DNA from: Paenibacillus sp. JJ-100 | GTDB lineage: Bacteria; Bacillota; Bacilli; Paenibacillales; Paenibacillaceae | Assembly (NCBI RefSeq): GCF_948329825.1 | Contig: NZ_CAOJCM010000003.1 | Coordinates: 558,001 to 622,000 of the forward strand | Length of the DNA stretch: 64,000 nt | Reading direction: 5' to 3' | In this document: one piece after another, positions 27,600-37,170 of the stretch | How positions within the stretch are numbered: the stretch's first letter is position 1 | How the letters are laid out: every line of letters begins with the position of its first letter | Position numbers and translations under genes: made by a program | The notes under the pieces: model-generated | What the model saw: only the letters and a program-made list of their open reading frames with translations | What the model was told of the DNA's origin: nothing | Database searches by the model: none

Positions 27600-27616
27600 T
27601 ATTTTTCGAAAAACAA

Positions 27617-27655
27617 TAAAACTCTTGGTTCCGTTCAGGAATCAAGGGTTTTTCT
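27617..27655 (+). terminator. Rho-independent terminator after metK
   Basis: AAAACTCTTGGTTCC and GGAATCAAGGGTTTTT form a long imperfect stem (27617-27653), followed by a T-rich tail. Confidence 0.88.
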
Positions 27656-27772
27656 TATTTACTTTATGGAATATATGCCCAAATGACTAACAGATATTCC
27701 TTCAGATACCGAAATACATAATGAGGTCTGTATATCAGGCACAAGAAGTTATCGGAATAAGGGGGAACGTAA

Positions 27773-30700
27773 GTGAAGATCAGAGAAATAGCCCGTAAGA
27801 GCATGTTGGGAATATTGATTATACTTTTGACTGCTCAAGGCTGGTTAACCGGCTGGAATGGCGAGCAGTCACGCTCCTATGCAGCGAATGAATTATCTGC
27901 CTTAGGTATTAAGGATACCGTACCGGCAGTGAAAGCGATGAACGTAGATAGTTCAGCTCCACTTATGATTGATTTTGAAAAACCGGTCAAGAAGGCAGAT
28001 TCTACTGAGAGCATGATTATAGTGAAACGGTTGAATGATAATACTGTTGTGGATTTTGTTCCCGTCTCCAGTGGTCAAGTCGCTATTGATCCGCAGCTAC
28101 CTATTAATAATCCTCCTACACCAGGCGGTGGTGCAGGCACAGGTACAAGTACTACTCCTGTCAGTGGATATCGTGTAAACATTACGCTTAACAAGGTTCT
28201 TCCAGGAGCTACATATTACGTTGAAATCGACAATACATCATTTGTATACAGTGATGATAATACGGTTTTTAAAGGGTTGACTAATAAAGAGTGGACGTTC
28301 AGCACACAAGGTTTGGGCTCTACGACAATGGTCAGCAAGGTTCCTGAAAATGCTACGATTATGAAACCATCAACGAACATCGTGATGACGTTTAACAAGC
28401 CTGTAACAGCAGGCCAAGGCACGATGATCATCTATCAAGACCGAGTTGGCGGAACGGTATTTGAACAGATTCCGATTGATGCTGGGGCACCTCGCGTGGC
28501 GGGTCTAGGGACAAGTACAATTACCATTGATCCGGCCAAGGATTGGAACAGTAACACTACATATTATGTGGTTATGCCTGAAGGTTACCTGCGGGATATG
28601 AATCAGAACGATATCAGTGGCATCAGCGGGAATGTTTGGGGATTCAACATTATTTCTGATCCTACTGCACTTACAGTCTCCTCACTCTCCCCTGCAAATG
28701 GAACAACCAATGCTTCTGTATCTGGGAGTTTGAGTGTAACCTTTAGCAAAGAATTGGACCCAGCTTATTTTAAGGAGCCTGTTCTCAAGAAATCAAATGG
28801 TACGATCGTTTCTACGAGAACATCTTTTAGTGCAAACAGCAGACAGCTTACGATTACTCCGACAAGCGAGTTGGAGAGTAACATGGAATATATCGTAGAC
28901 TTGCCAGCTAATGCGTATCGAGATCGAGACGGCAATGTTTTTACAGGATTGAACGGTTCGACATCATGGAAGTTCAGAACGATTAGTAAAGATACCACTG
29001 CTCCAGTGTTGAAAAATGCAAAAATGCATAGTAATAATACGATTCGTTTGACTTACGATAAGTGGTTGTCTAGCATTAATCCACATAGCAGCACATATGC
29101 CGTAACGGTAAATGGAGAGAAGCGAAATGTCAGTTATACCTACATTTCGGGTGATAGTGTATATGTTGTCCTAGATACAGGTGTAGCTGTAGGACAGATT
29201 GTACGTATTGGTTATACACCGGGGACAAGCAACCGGGTGACAGATCAGTCAAACAATGCAGCCGCACCGTTTGGTGCACGTGACGTAGACAACGGTTTGG
29301 ACTCTGTTATGTCCAAGCCACGGGAGGGCAATGTGTACTATAGCACGATCACATTGTATTATCCTGAAACGGTATACGTTGCTTCAAGTGAGGCGATAAG
29401 CCAGTTCAATGTAACCGCAGATGAAGCTAGCGTAGGCGTGAGTAGTATATCTGCGAACAGCAGCTCGGTTGTAACTCTAAATTTGAGCCGTTCGATTACG
29501 GATGGCGAGGTTGTTCGTGTCTCATATACTCCAGGCTCATGGCCTGTGAAAGACAGCCGTGGACAGGCTCTTGCCGGATTCAGTGGTTTCTATGTCCGGA
29601 ATACAATTGACACCAAACCACCTGAATTCAAGTCTGCAGAGGTGAGCGGAAACAAGTTATGGATGCAGTATAATGAGCCGCTTCATTCAAGCAATAAGCC
29701 TCAAAATAGTCAGTACTCCGTTCTTGTTGACGGTAAGCCTGTGTTTGTAACTCAATCTGAAATTGACGATAATCTCGTGACATTAACACTTGCTTCAGCG
29801 GTCAGAGATACACAGAACGTAACGTTATCTTATGTTCCTGGTACATTGCGGTTGACCGATCTTAATAGCAACCCTGCGGGATATCTTAACATGACGCCAG
29901 TAGCGTATACCTATGGCAATGGCAAAATCCTGTCTGCTGTAATCCAGGGAGATACGATCCAGATTCAATTTCGGGAGGCGATCCAACCTGAGACAGCATT
30001 AACACTAGCTCAGTTTAGTGTAATGCTTAGTAATGGTAATACGAGGTTATTGTCAGCATCTGCTTCTGGATCTGTGGTGACCTTGAAATTGGATCAGTCA
30101 TTGAGTATGGGGATGGGTAATGTGAGTCCTACAGGCACGATTAGTTACACGCCTGGACCTGTGCCAATACGAGATGCATCAAACACAGTCGTGCCAGCGT
30201 TTGGACCACTTACTTTGCAGCAGACGAATACCAGTTTGCCTGTGAACAATCAGACAGGAGGACGTCCGTCTTGGCTAAATGAATTGGATGCATCGAATTA
30301 CGGCTATTCACTTCTTGTCATGAACAACAGCACAGCATCTTCGGCTTCTGCAGTGTCACACTACAATCGCTCGACTCGTCAATTTAATGTCGATGGAGCG
30401 AAGCTTAGACAGGCTTTTGAATATGCATCTACATCTGGTAAGCTAAATCAACCTGTCGTGTTTGAAGTTCCTGCCAGTGAACCTTCGGCATATGTTGGAT
30501 TTCCACTGACAGCACTGACAGAAGTAGCTGCGAATTACCGTAGTGGTACCATTGGAGTGAGATACGGGGACCGTCTATGGACCGTAGAACTATTTAAGCT
30601 TGATTTGGCTTCTATGAGTCGAAATGTGGGTGCATTTGCAAATTCAACAGGATTAACTCCAATGAATGAAAGTAATCTATCCCAAGCGATTGTACCTTCG

Positions 30701-31597
30701 TTGTACGTGCAATTAGAAACTGTGCCGTTGTCTGACTCGGGTACGATGGAAGGCTTGATCGCCAGAGCAGGTGCTCAGAAGCTAGCGAATTATACAAACG
30801 TTTACGTATTTGCAAGTAAAGGTCCTTCAGAACAACAAATTGAACAGCAACTCAAGAGTGAACTGTCTATGCAGGTCTCGGCCAATACTCCAAGAGAGAC
30901 TTCAAGCATGGTTTCACAAGATCTGACAACGTTCCAACTGTCCTATGTACCAAGTTCTTTCAAGAGTACACCAGGTGGAGTGATCATCCAAGGAAGGTTG
31001 AATGGGAATCAATCAGTTGTCCCTCTAACTCATGGAGTCAGTTATCAGGATACCGCATCGCATTGGGCAAATGATGTCATTAAAGAATTGTCCGCGAAGT
31101 GGATTATCGGCACGCCAAACGGTTCCTACTATCGTCCTGATGAGAATATCTCTCGTGCGGAGTTTGCCGAATTGGTAGCTAGAGGGCTCGGTTTAAAAGC
31201 AGAGACACAAGCGGTCAGCCGCTTCCGGGATGTTCGGGGTGGAAGTATCACAAGTGCTTATATTGCTGCAGCAGCCGAAGCTGGAATTATTACGGGGAAT
31301 ACAGACGGAACGTTTAAGCCTGATCGAGCGATCACACGCGAACAAATGGCCATTATGATGATTCGTGCCATGAATTACGGCGGACAAACGTTATCCCTGC
31401 AATCCTCGGCCAATACAACGCTATCCAAGTTTAAAGATCATAAAAAGATTCAATCGAAGGATTCTGTAGCTAAAGCGGTACAAGCCGGAATCATTCAAGG
31501 AATGACGAGTAATACCTTTGCACCACAGGGCAATGCAACCCGTGCACAAGCAGCCGTGATGCTAAAGCGGGTTTTGGATAAGCTAGGTTATCTATAA
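27773..31597 (+). CDS. Large secreted protein with Big_5/SWM-type repeats and three C-terminal SLH domains
   Basis: This 1274-residue surface protein has a signal peptide (basic start, hydrophobic GILIILLTAQGWLTG, cleavage near SYA|ANE at about residue 39). The first half carries Ig-like segments of the Big_5 type (KVPENATIMKPSTNIVMTFN, SSLSPANGTTNASVSGSLSV). Then come about four SWM-type repeats recognisable by LRLTYD/LWMQYNEPL and the closing VRIGYTPGTSNRVTD, VRVSYTPGSWPVKD, VTLSYVPGTLRLTD. Three SLH domains lie at about 1089-1142, 1150-1205 and 1220-1270, with motifs ISRAEF, ITREQM and ATRAQA. The start is GTG 27773, behind GGGGGA (27761-27766). The SLH set should bind the CsaB-modified wall polymer. 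The role of the beta repeats is unknown; adhesin or wall-scaffold functions fit. Confidence 0.87.
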   Translation: MKIREIARKSMLGILIILLTAQGWLTGWNGEQSRSYAANELSALGIKDTVPAVKAMNVDSSAPLMIDFEKPVKKADSTESMIIVKRLNDNTVVDFVPVSSGQVAIDPQLPINNPPTPGGGAGTGTSTTPVSGYRVNITLNKVLPGATYYVEIDNTSFVYSDDNTVFKGLTNKEWTFSTQGLGSTTMVSKVPENATIMKPSTNIVMTFNKPVTAGQGTMIIYQDRVGGTVFEQIPIDAGAPRVAGLGTSTITIDPAKDWNSNTTYYVVMPEGYLRDMNQNDISGISGNVWGFNIISDPTALTVSSLSPANGTTNASVSGSLSVTFSKELDPAYFKEPVLKKSNGTIVSTRTSFSANSRQLTITPTSELESNMEYIVDLPANAYRDRDGNVFTGLNGSTSWKFRTISKDTTAPVLKNAKMHSNNTIRLTYDKWLSSINPHSSTYAVTVNGEKRNVSYTYISGDSVYVVLDTGVAVGQIVRIGYTPGTSNRVTDQSNNAAAPFGARDVDNGLDSVMSKPREGNVYYSTITLYYPETVYVASSEAISQFNVTADEASVGVSSISANSSSVVTLNLSRSITDGEVVRVSYTPGSWPVKDSRGQALAGFSGFYVRNTIDTKPPEFKSAEVSGNKLWMQYNEPLHSSNKPQNSQYSVLVDGKPVFVTQSEIDDNLVTLTLASAVRDTQNVTLSYVPGTLRLTDLNSNPAGYLNMTPVAYTYGNGKILSAVIQGDTIQIQFREAIQPETALTLAQFSVMLSNGNTRLLSASASGSVVTLKLDQSLSMGMGNVSPTGTISYTPGPVPIRDASNTVVPAFGPLTLQQTNTSLPVNNQTGGRPSWLNELDASNYGYSLLVMNNSTASSASAVSHYNRSTRQFNVDGAKLRQAFEYASTSGKLNQPVVFEVPASEPSAYVGFPLTALTEVAANYRSGTIGVRYGDRLWTVELFKLDLASMSRNVGAFANSTGLTPMNESNLSQAIVPSLYVQLETVPLSDSGTMEGLIARAGAQKLANYTNVYVFASKGPSEQQIEQQLKSELSMQVSANTPRETSSMVSQDLTTFQLSYVPSSFKSTPGGVIIQGRLNGNQSVVPLTHGVSYQDTASHWANDVIKELSAKWIIGTPNGSYYRPDENISRAEFAELVARGLGLKAETQAVSRFRDVRGGSITSAYIAAAAEAGIITGNTDGTFKPDRAITREQMAIMMIRAMNYGGQTLSLQSSANTTLSKFKDHKKIQSKDSVAKAVQAGIIQGMTSNTFAPQGNATRAQAAVMLKRVLDKLGYL

Positions 31598-31630
31598 GAG
31601 ACGTTATTCAGATGTATTGCGGCACTCAGA

Positions 31631-31678
31631 CTGGCGCTTCAAGAATATATATTTCTTGGAGCGTCTCTTTTTTTTTGC
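31631..31678 (+). terminator. Rho-independent terminator after the second SLH gene
   Basis: GCGCTTCAAGAA pairs with TTCTTGGAGCGT over about 12 positions (one G-T), followed by CTC and a run of nine T. Confidence 0.9.
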
Positions 31679-31839
31679 ATACTCAATGAATATAGAAATA
31701 TAACTTTCTATCTGTTGAAAGAGCGAATTTAGCGCTTATTCTTGGCTTTGGGCGTAACTTTTTTCACAAAAAACAGTCTATTAATAGAAGAGTATACTAG
31801 AGATCGATATATCTACTGCTACTTGGTAGTATAGGTGCG

Positions 31840-34605
31840 ATGTCTAAGATTGATATACAAGATGGGAGAGACGTTTCGAACATGCTGGGGAAACAAAGGA
31901 AACAGCTGGAAGACGTTAAGAACGGCACGGCCAAGAAATGGGCAATTGTAACACTGGCAGGGGTGATATGGATTGCGCCAGTAATGAGTGCAGGTGGACA
32001 AATGTGGTCGGGTACTTCCTGGCAATCTGTAGCAGCTGCAGCGTCAACGAATACAACCAAGCTGAGTGAAGAAATTTTAACTTCAGGCGCGAAGCTGATG
32101 AAATACAGATATACGACGACACGTTCAGGGTCGAAGGTGAACGTGCTCGCAGATGTTGTACAGGTGGATCTGCAAAATCCGCACGTGAAACTGGACGTGA
32201 TGACGGGTAAAGGCAATAAATTAAACAGCAAACAAAGCACTAGCGGTATGGCGAAAGAGAACGGTGCAGTTGCAGCGGTGAATGGGGATTACTTTAATGT
32301 GTCTGGGGAACTGTCACCGATTGGAGGCCAAGTCTCTAACGGTGTATTGGTATCCACGCCGTCCGAACTAAAGGGCATGTATGCTCTCACTGTAACGAAA
32401 GATGGCAAGCCTATGATTGACGAATATTCGTTTAATGGGACAGTGAAAGCAGAGGATGGTTCAACGTTTGCTCTGCGTGGGATGAATAAGGAGGACTATA
32501 CGGTTGAAACGGGTTCTGGTCCGTACAGTCATGCCAACTCTATGTATATTTATACATCTGCTTGGACTTCACCGAAACGTCCGAACGATCCTTCTACCAC
32601 ACCGACGGAGGTACTCGTACAGAATGGCGTGATTACACAAATATCGGATAAAAAAGCACTAAATATGACTGTGCCAGAAGATGGCTACATCCTGCGTGCA
32701 CATGGGACAGCGGCAACTTGGATCATGAGCCATCTGTCTGTTGGACAGACAGTGGAAGCAGATTACAAGCTGGTCGCCAAAACGACGGGACAGGCTGTTG
32801 ACCCGAAAAGTCTGCAGATGATGATTGGGGGACATACCATTCTGGTGAATGGAGGTAAAGCAGCGTCCTTTTCGCGTAACATTGCTTCTTCCGGCATCGG
32901 AGGTGTTCGTGCCCGAACAGCAGTAGGATATTCTCAGGATGGACGTTATGTGTACATTATTGCAGCGGAGAAGAACAGTAACAGCAGTGGGATGTCGCTG
33001 ACCGAGTTGCAGTCGTTCATGGCAAGTGTAGGGGTATGGAAAGGTATGAATCTGGACGGTGGCGGATCAACCACGATGGTTACGCGCCCGCTAGCGGAAC
33101 AGTCGGCAAGTCTGACATTTAATACCGAGTATGGCACGGAACAACGTCAGGTCGTCAATGCACTCGGTGTGTTCTCGACAGCTCCTGAAGGCAAACTGAA
33201 AGGGTTTAAGGTAAGCGGTAGCCAAACGTTGCTTGCAGGTCAGGAAGGCAAATATTCAGCTAAAGGATATGACACCTACTACAACCCGATTGCTACGGGA
33301 AATATTCCTTTGACCTGGAAGTCAAGCAATAACGGAATTGTCAGTGTTACTAACGGAACGGTTAAAGGTGTGAAACCAGGTACAGCAACATTGACGGCGA
33401 CGAGTAATGGAGCTTCCTCTTCGATTAAAGTTACGGTCCTTGGCGGTAGTAGTCTCGCCTCTTTGACTGCAGGTTCCGGCCTGGGTTCACTCCAGGCGGG
33501 TACAACTGTGTCGATTCCGGTAACTGCAACAACGAAAGATGGACAAAGTGTGACCGTACCAGCAGATTCTCTAACATGGGAATTTATCGGATTCAAAGGG
33601 AAAGTGAAAGGTGACCAGTTGACAGTATCATCTGTCGATGAAGGAGCGAAGGTTGGTTATGCAATCGGCCGTTACGACGGTTTTAGCACCGTTGTTGTAC
33701 TTTCTGCGGCAGCAAGCGAAACCATCTGGGAGAATTTTGAGAATGTGAACTATCCGATTAACTTCACGACGAATGCAGCAGGCGTAACAGGCTCTGCGGC
33801 AGTTGTAGCAGGTTCGGGTGAAAAAGCTGGTTCCAAGGTACTGGAACTCAGTTATGATATGACCGGGGGAACTGGTAAAATGTACGCCTATGCTCAACTG
33901 AACGGTTCAACGGGCAAAGACGTATCTGCGGCTGCAACCTCAATGTCTATGGATGTGATGGGTGACAAAAGCTTGAACTGGCTGCGGGGAGAATTCACGG
34001 ATGCCAAAGGTAAAACGGTATATGCAGATCTTGCCAAAGCTATTGACTGGAGCGGATGGAAGAAGATAAATGTGGATCTGAATGGTCTGAACATCGCTTA
34101 TCCGGCCAAACTGAAGCGTGTGTATGTAGTTAACGTGGAAGAGGGACAAGATGAGCGTGCGATGACGGGGAAGGTTGCTTTTGACAACATCGCCTTCACA
34201 ATGCCTTCCAAATCCAGTGAAGTTGGGTTGCCTACAGGTACAGCTTCACTCGTGCTTGGGAAAAAGTCGATAACAGTAAATGGTAAGAGTAAGACGATTG
34301 ATGCAGCACCGGTCATTAAAAATGGAACAACGTATATTCCCATCAAACATGTACTGGATGTCTTTGGCGGACAGGCGAAGTGGGACAGCAAAAATCAGAG
34401 AATTACCGTGATTCGCGGTAGCAAGCTGATCGATCTGGTGGTAGGTCAGAAAGAATTTGTTCTGAATGGTAAAAGACAGAGCGCAACAGTTGCACCTTAC
34501 GTAAGTGGGGGTAGGACTTTAGTCCCTATAAGACTCGTTTCCGAGCAACTTGGGCTGACTGTAAAATGGGAACAGAACACGAAGACCGTTACCATCTCAT
34601 CGTGA
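31840..34605 (+). CDS. Exported phosphodiester-glycosidase-domain protein with Big_2 and copper-amine-oxidase N-like domains
   Basis: This is a 921-residue mosaic. After a 30-residue charged N-terminus one hydrophobic segment (about 33-50) acts as signal or anchor. A NAGPA-type phosphodiester-glycosidase domain (PF09992 type) spans about 140-450, with AAVNGDYFNVSG and GMNLDGGGSTTMVTRP as landmarks. A bacterial Ig-like (Big_2) domain is at about 475-535 (LTWKSSNNGIVSVTNGTVKG). A lectin/CBM-like sandwich covers about 635-790. The C-terminus (805-921) is a copper-amine-oxidase N-terminal-like domain with paired NGTTYIPIKHVLDVFGG and GGRTLVPIRLVSEQLG, a common wall-associated module in Paenibacillus. 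ATG 31840 has only a weak AGGTG site. The enzyme may hydrolyse phosphodiester-linked sugars in wall polymer; substrate unknown. Confidence 0.8.
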   Translation: MSKIDIQDGRDVSNMLGKQRKQLEDVKNGTAKKWAIVTLAGVIWIAPVMSAGGQMWSGTSWQSVAAAASTNTTKLSEEILTSGAKLMKYRYTTTRSGSKVNVLADVVQVDLQNPHVKLDVMTGKGNKLNSKQSTSGMAKENGAVAAVNGDYFNVSGELSPIGGQVSNGVLVSTPSELKGMYALTVTKDGKPMIDEYSFNGTVKAEDGSTFALRGMNKEDYTVETGSGPYSHANSMYIYTSAWTSPKRPNDPSTTPTEVLVQNGVITQISDKKALNMTVPEDGYILRAHGTAATWIMSHLSVGQTVEADYKLVAKTTGQAVDPKSLQMMIGGHTILVNGGKAASFSRNIASSGIGGVRARTAVGYSQDGRYVYIIAAEKNSNSSGMSLTELQSFMASVGVWKGMNLDGGGSTTMVTRPLAEQSASLTFNTEYGTEQRQVVNALGVFSTAPEGKLKGFKVSGSQTLLAGQEGKYSAKGYDTYYNPIATGNIPLTWKSSNNGIVSVTNGTVKGVKPGTATLTATSNGASSSIKVTVLGGSSLASLTAGSGLGSLQAGTTVSIPVTATTKDGQSVTVPADSLTWEFIGFKGKVKGDQLTVSSVDEGAKVGYAIGRYDGFSTVVVLSAAASETIWENFENVNYPINFTTNAAGVTGSAAVVAGSGEKAGSKVLELSYDMTGGTGKMYAYAQLNGSTGKDVSAAATSMSMDVMGDKSLNWLRGEFTDAKGKTVYADLAKAIDWSGWKKINVDLNGLNIAYPAKLKRVYVVNVEEGQDERAMTGKVAFDNIAFTMPSKSSEVGLPTGTASLVLGKKSITVNGKSKTIDAAPVIKNGTTYIPIKHVLDVFGGQAKWDSKNQRITVIRGSKLIDLVVGQKEFVLNGKRQSATVAPYVSGGRTLVPIRLVSEQLGLTVKWEQNTKTVTISS

Positions 34606-34616
34606 TATGGTATGAT
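34589..34616 (+). promoter_or_regulatory. Candidate extended -10 promoter of degS-degU
   Basis: TTACCA (34589-34594), a 16 bp spacer and TATGAT (34611-34616) with an upstream TGG make an extended -10. It overlaps the 3' end of the previous gene; the start would be near 34623. Confidence 0.5.
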
Positions 34617-34652
34617 ATATACCGGAAACGATAGAAATGGAGTCGAACAAAC

Positions 34653-35813
34653 GTGGATTTACAAGCCGATGCCATAGACCGCGTCATAAAAAACGCCATA
34701 CAAGTCATGGAAAACAGCAAATATCAAATGTTCGAAATCATGGACTCCACTCGGGAAGAGCTGAAGACGCTCAACGAGGAGTTGAAGTCGGTGCTGAAGG
34801 AAGCGGCGGAAACGATCGAGAAAGTAGATCAATTGGAACTGAATTACCGCCGTTCCCGAATCCGGCTCACAGAAGTGAGCCGCGACTTTGTCCGTTATTC
34901 GGAGCATGATATCAAACAGGCATATGAGAAAGCGACACAACTGCAACTGGATCTTATGATTTATCGGGAGAAGGAAATGTATTTGAAGGCCCGCCGGGAT
35001 GATCTGCAGAAACGTGCCAAAAATGTGGAGGCTTCTGTCGAGCGTGCTGAGACTATTGGTTCGCAGATGGGCGTTGTGCTAGAATATTTGTCAGGTGAAC
35101 TAGGTCAGGTGACTCGGATTATCGAGTCTGCCAAGAATCGACAAATGATTGGTTTGAAAATAATTTTGGCCCAGGAGGAAGAGCGAAAACGCATTGCCCG
35201 CGAGATTCACGATGGGCCTGCGCAGATGCTTGCCAATCTAGTGCTTAGGACGGAAATTGTAGAAAGAATGCTCGTGAAGCAGGATTTCAAGATGGTCCAA
35301 GCCGAAATAGTAGACTTGAAAGGGCAGGTTCGTTCAAGTCTTGAAGAAATGAGAAAAGTTATTTTCAATCTGCGTCCTATGGCACTAGATGATCTGGGAT
35401 TGATTCCAACGCTTCGGAAGTATGTGCAGGATTTTGAAGTAAAAACAAAAATCCGGTCGCTTTTTGAAACTAGGGGCAAAGAACATCGTCTCTCTTCTGC
35501 AATGGAGGCTGCGATCTATCGTCTCGTGCAGGAAGGTCTGTCTAATGCTGCCAAGCATGCTTATCCCACGTATGTTGTAGTAGAAATTACATACCAGGCT
35601 CAGCTCGTCAAAATTGTGGTTCAGGACAATGGGCTTGGGTTCAAACCGGAGCTTCTTGCGAAGAAAAGCAAGGATCATAATCACTTCGGTCTGATCGGGA
35701 TGAGAGAACGGGTTGAGCTGTTAGAAGGAAGAATGGAGATTGAATCCGCAGAGAATCAGGGAACCAAAATAGTTATTCATATCCCGACAAACGTGGATAA
35801 GGGAAAGGAGTAG
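34653..35813 (+). CDS. degS: Sensor histidine kinase DegS
   Basis: This cytoplasmic sensor kinase phosphorylates DegU; in B. subtilis the pair controls exoenzymes, competence and motility, all functions encoded nearby. No membrane segment is present, as expected. The N-terminal sensor region (residues 1-175) is a long coiled coil (LKTLNEELKSVLKEAAETIE). The HisKA_3 phospho-acceptor sits in EERKRIAREIHDGPAQ, with His at residue 186. The ATPase domain has VQEGLSNAAKHAYPTY and DNGLGF, then GLIGMRERVELLEG. The start is GTG 34653, with GGAG ten bases upstream. The stop is four bases before degU, so the two are translationally linked. Confidence 0.95.
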   Translation: MDLQADAIDRVIKNAIQVMENSKYQMFEIMDSTREELKTLNEELKSVLKEAAETIEKVDQLELNYRRSRIRLTEVSRDFVRYSEHDIKQAYEKATQLQLDLMIYREKEMYLKARRDDLQKRAKNVEASVERAETIGSQMGVVLEYLSGELGQVTRIIESAKNRQMIGLKIILAQEEERKRIAREIHDGPAQMLANLVLRTEIVERMLVKQDFKMVQAEIVDLKGQVRSSLEEMRKVIFNLRPMALDDLGLIPTLRKYVQDFEVKTKIRSLFETRGKEHRLSSAMEAAIYRLVQEGLSNAAKHAYPTYVVVEITYQAQLVKIVVQDNGLGFKPELLAKKSKDHNHFGLIGMRERVELLEGRMEIESAENQGTKIVIHIPTNVDKGKE

Positions 35814-35817
35814 TAGG

Positions 35818-36540
35818 ATGGAAAACCGTGATACTGGAAAAACATCAATAAAAGTCCTTCTAGCTGATGATCATCAGCTATTCCGAGAAGGGTTGAAACG
35901 CATTTTAAATATGGAGGACGATATTGAGGTCATCGGGGAATGTGGCGATGGGATTCAGGTTCTCGAATTCTGTAACCAGGATAAACCGGATATCGTACTG
36001 ATGGACATTAACATGCCAGTAGAGAATGGCGTAGAAGCTACGGAGAAACTGCGCGAGCTGTTTCCCGATGTGAAAGTTATTATTTTGTCTATCCATGATG
36101 ATGAAAGCTATGTATTTGAAACGCTACGTAAAGGCGCAAACGGATATTTGCTGAAGGATATGGAAGCTGAGTCTCTGATTAACGCGATTCGTTCTGTCCA
36201 TGAGGGGCATGCATTTATCCATCCAAAAGTAACAGGCAAATTGATCATGCAGCTTCGTCGTATGACGTATCTTAACGAGACAGGCGCGATGAGTGAGAGT
36301 GCTTCGAAGGAAGCTGGCGTCAAATTTGTAGCCGGCGATAATAACCCGCTGACACGACGTGAAGCCGAGGTATTGCGTTTGATGGCTGAGGGTAAAAGCA
36401 ACAAGATGATCGGTGAATTTTTGTTCATCAGTGAAAAAACAGTTAAAAACCATGTCAGCAGTATCCTGCAGAAGATGGAAGTGGATGACCGTACACAGGC
36501 TGTTATCAATTCCATCAAATACGGCTGGGTTACGCTATAG
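35818..36540 (+). CDS. degU: Response regulator DegU (NarL/FixJ family)
   Basis: This is the DNA-binding partner of DegS. The receiver domain covers about residues 10-125, with the acidic pocket DDHQLF, the phospho-acceptor Asp63 in VLMDINMPVENG and a conserved Lys in YLLKDMEAE. A linker of about 45 residues follows. The LuxR-type helix-turn-helix is at about 178-235 (LTRREAEVLRLMAEGKSNKM, TVKNHVSSILQKM). The length of 240 residues is close to the 229 of B. subtilis. ATG 35818 follows AAAGGAG overlapping the degS stop. In B. subtilis unphosphorylated DegU aids competence and low phosphorylation aids flagellar expression, so control over the adjacent comF and flagellar blocks is plausible but not shown by sequence. 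Confidence 0.95.
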   Translation: MENRDTGKTSIKVLLADDHQLFREGLKRILNMEDDIEVIGECGDGIQVLEFCNQDKPDIVLMDINMPVENGVEATEKLRELFPDVKVIILSIHDDESYVFETLRKGANGYLLKDMEAESLINAIRSVHEGHAFIHPKVTGKLIMQLRRMTYLNETGAMSESASKEAGVKFVAGDNNPLTRREAEVLRLMAEGKSNKMIGEFLFISEKTVKNHVSSILQKMEVDDRTQAVINSIKYGWVTL

Positions 36541-36759
36541 TAGCGATTCGTATTTACTCGCATCCTTTCCGCATATATGGATTGGTTTGCGGGTTGATAT
36601 CCTTTATCACTGTAAATAATAAAAGTGCGGAGTTGTGTTGAAACATTGGCTTAAGTAGGGGCCAGCTGGTTGTAACCCTTCGGAATACGCAGCATATACT
36701 GCTGTATACAGGGATGTTCGCCATGGGTGAGCATGACCTTCCGAGGAGGTGCAGTTGCC

Positions 36760-37152
36760 ATGGTTGCTCATTTGACTATGATTCTGCTTATATACTTCCT
36801 GGCGGCAATGGCCGTTCATGTTATGCACCAGCGCCATACTTCCCGCCCGGAGTCCAGAGGCTTCGAGCAGATTCTGCTCATTCCTTCTAATCAGGCAGGA
36901 CGGATTGAGGGTATAATTCGAGCACTTTATTTGGAGTTATTATATCGTGGTAAGAGCTTTACATTAACAGTGGTCACCGAACACCAAGAGTCAGAAACGA
37001 TTACGATTATCGAAAAGATGATGCAAAGGCAAGGCTTGGAGCTGTCTTATCTGAGAACGACGCCGGCAGAACTTGATCATGCCGTGCAGACGAATAACAG
37101 CTATCGCCTGATTGATCTGCGCAAGTCCAGTGATGAGAAAGATTACAGCTGA
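36760..37152 (+). CDS. Small membrane-anchored protein between degU and comFA, function unknown
   Basis: This 130-residue protein starts at ATG 36760, nine bases after a strong GAGGAGGT (36743-36750); upstream in-frame starts lack such a site. One N-terminal membrane segment (about residues 3-22, LTMILLIYFLAAMAVHVM) is followed by a cytoplasmic alpha/beta domain. That domain holds FEQILLIPSNQAGRIEGIIR, LTVVTEHQESETITIIEKMM and SYRLIDLRKSS. I know no family name. The strand-helix pattern could be a small Rossmann-like or nucleotide-handling fold, but no motif proves it. Its stop codon lies inside the stem of its own terminator. Confidence 0.6.
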   Translation: MVAHLTMILLIYFLAAMAVHVMHQRHTSRPESRGFEQILLIPSNQAGRIEGIIRALYLELLYRGKSFTLTVVTEHQESETITIIEKMMQRQGLELSYLRTTPAELDHAVQTNNSYRLIDLRKSSDEKDYS

Positions 37153-37170
37153 ATGCTGTAGTCTTTTTTT
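37141..37170 (+). terminator. Rho-independent terminator overlapping the stop of the small membrane protein gene
   Basis: GATTACAGC (37141-37149) pairs with GCTGTAGTC (37155-37163), then seven T. The TGA stop (37150-37152) is in the loop. Confidence 0.9.
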
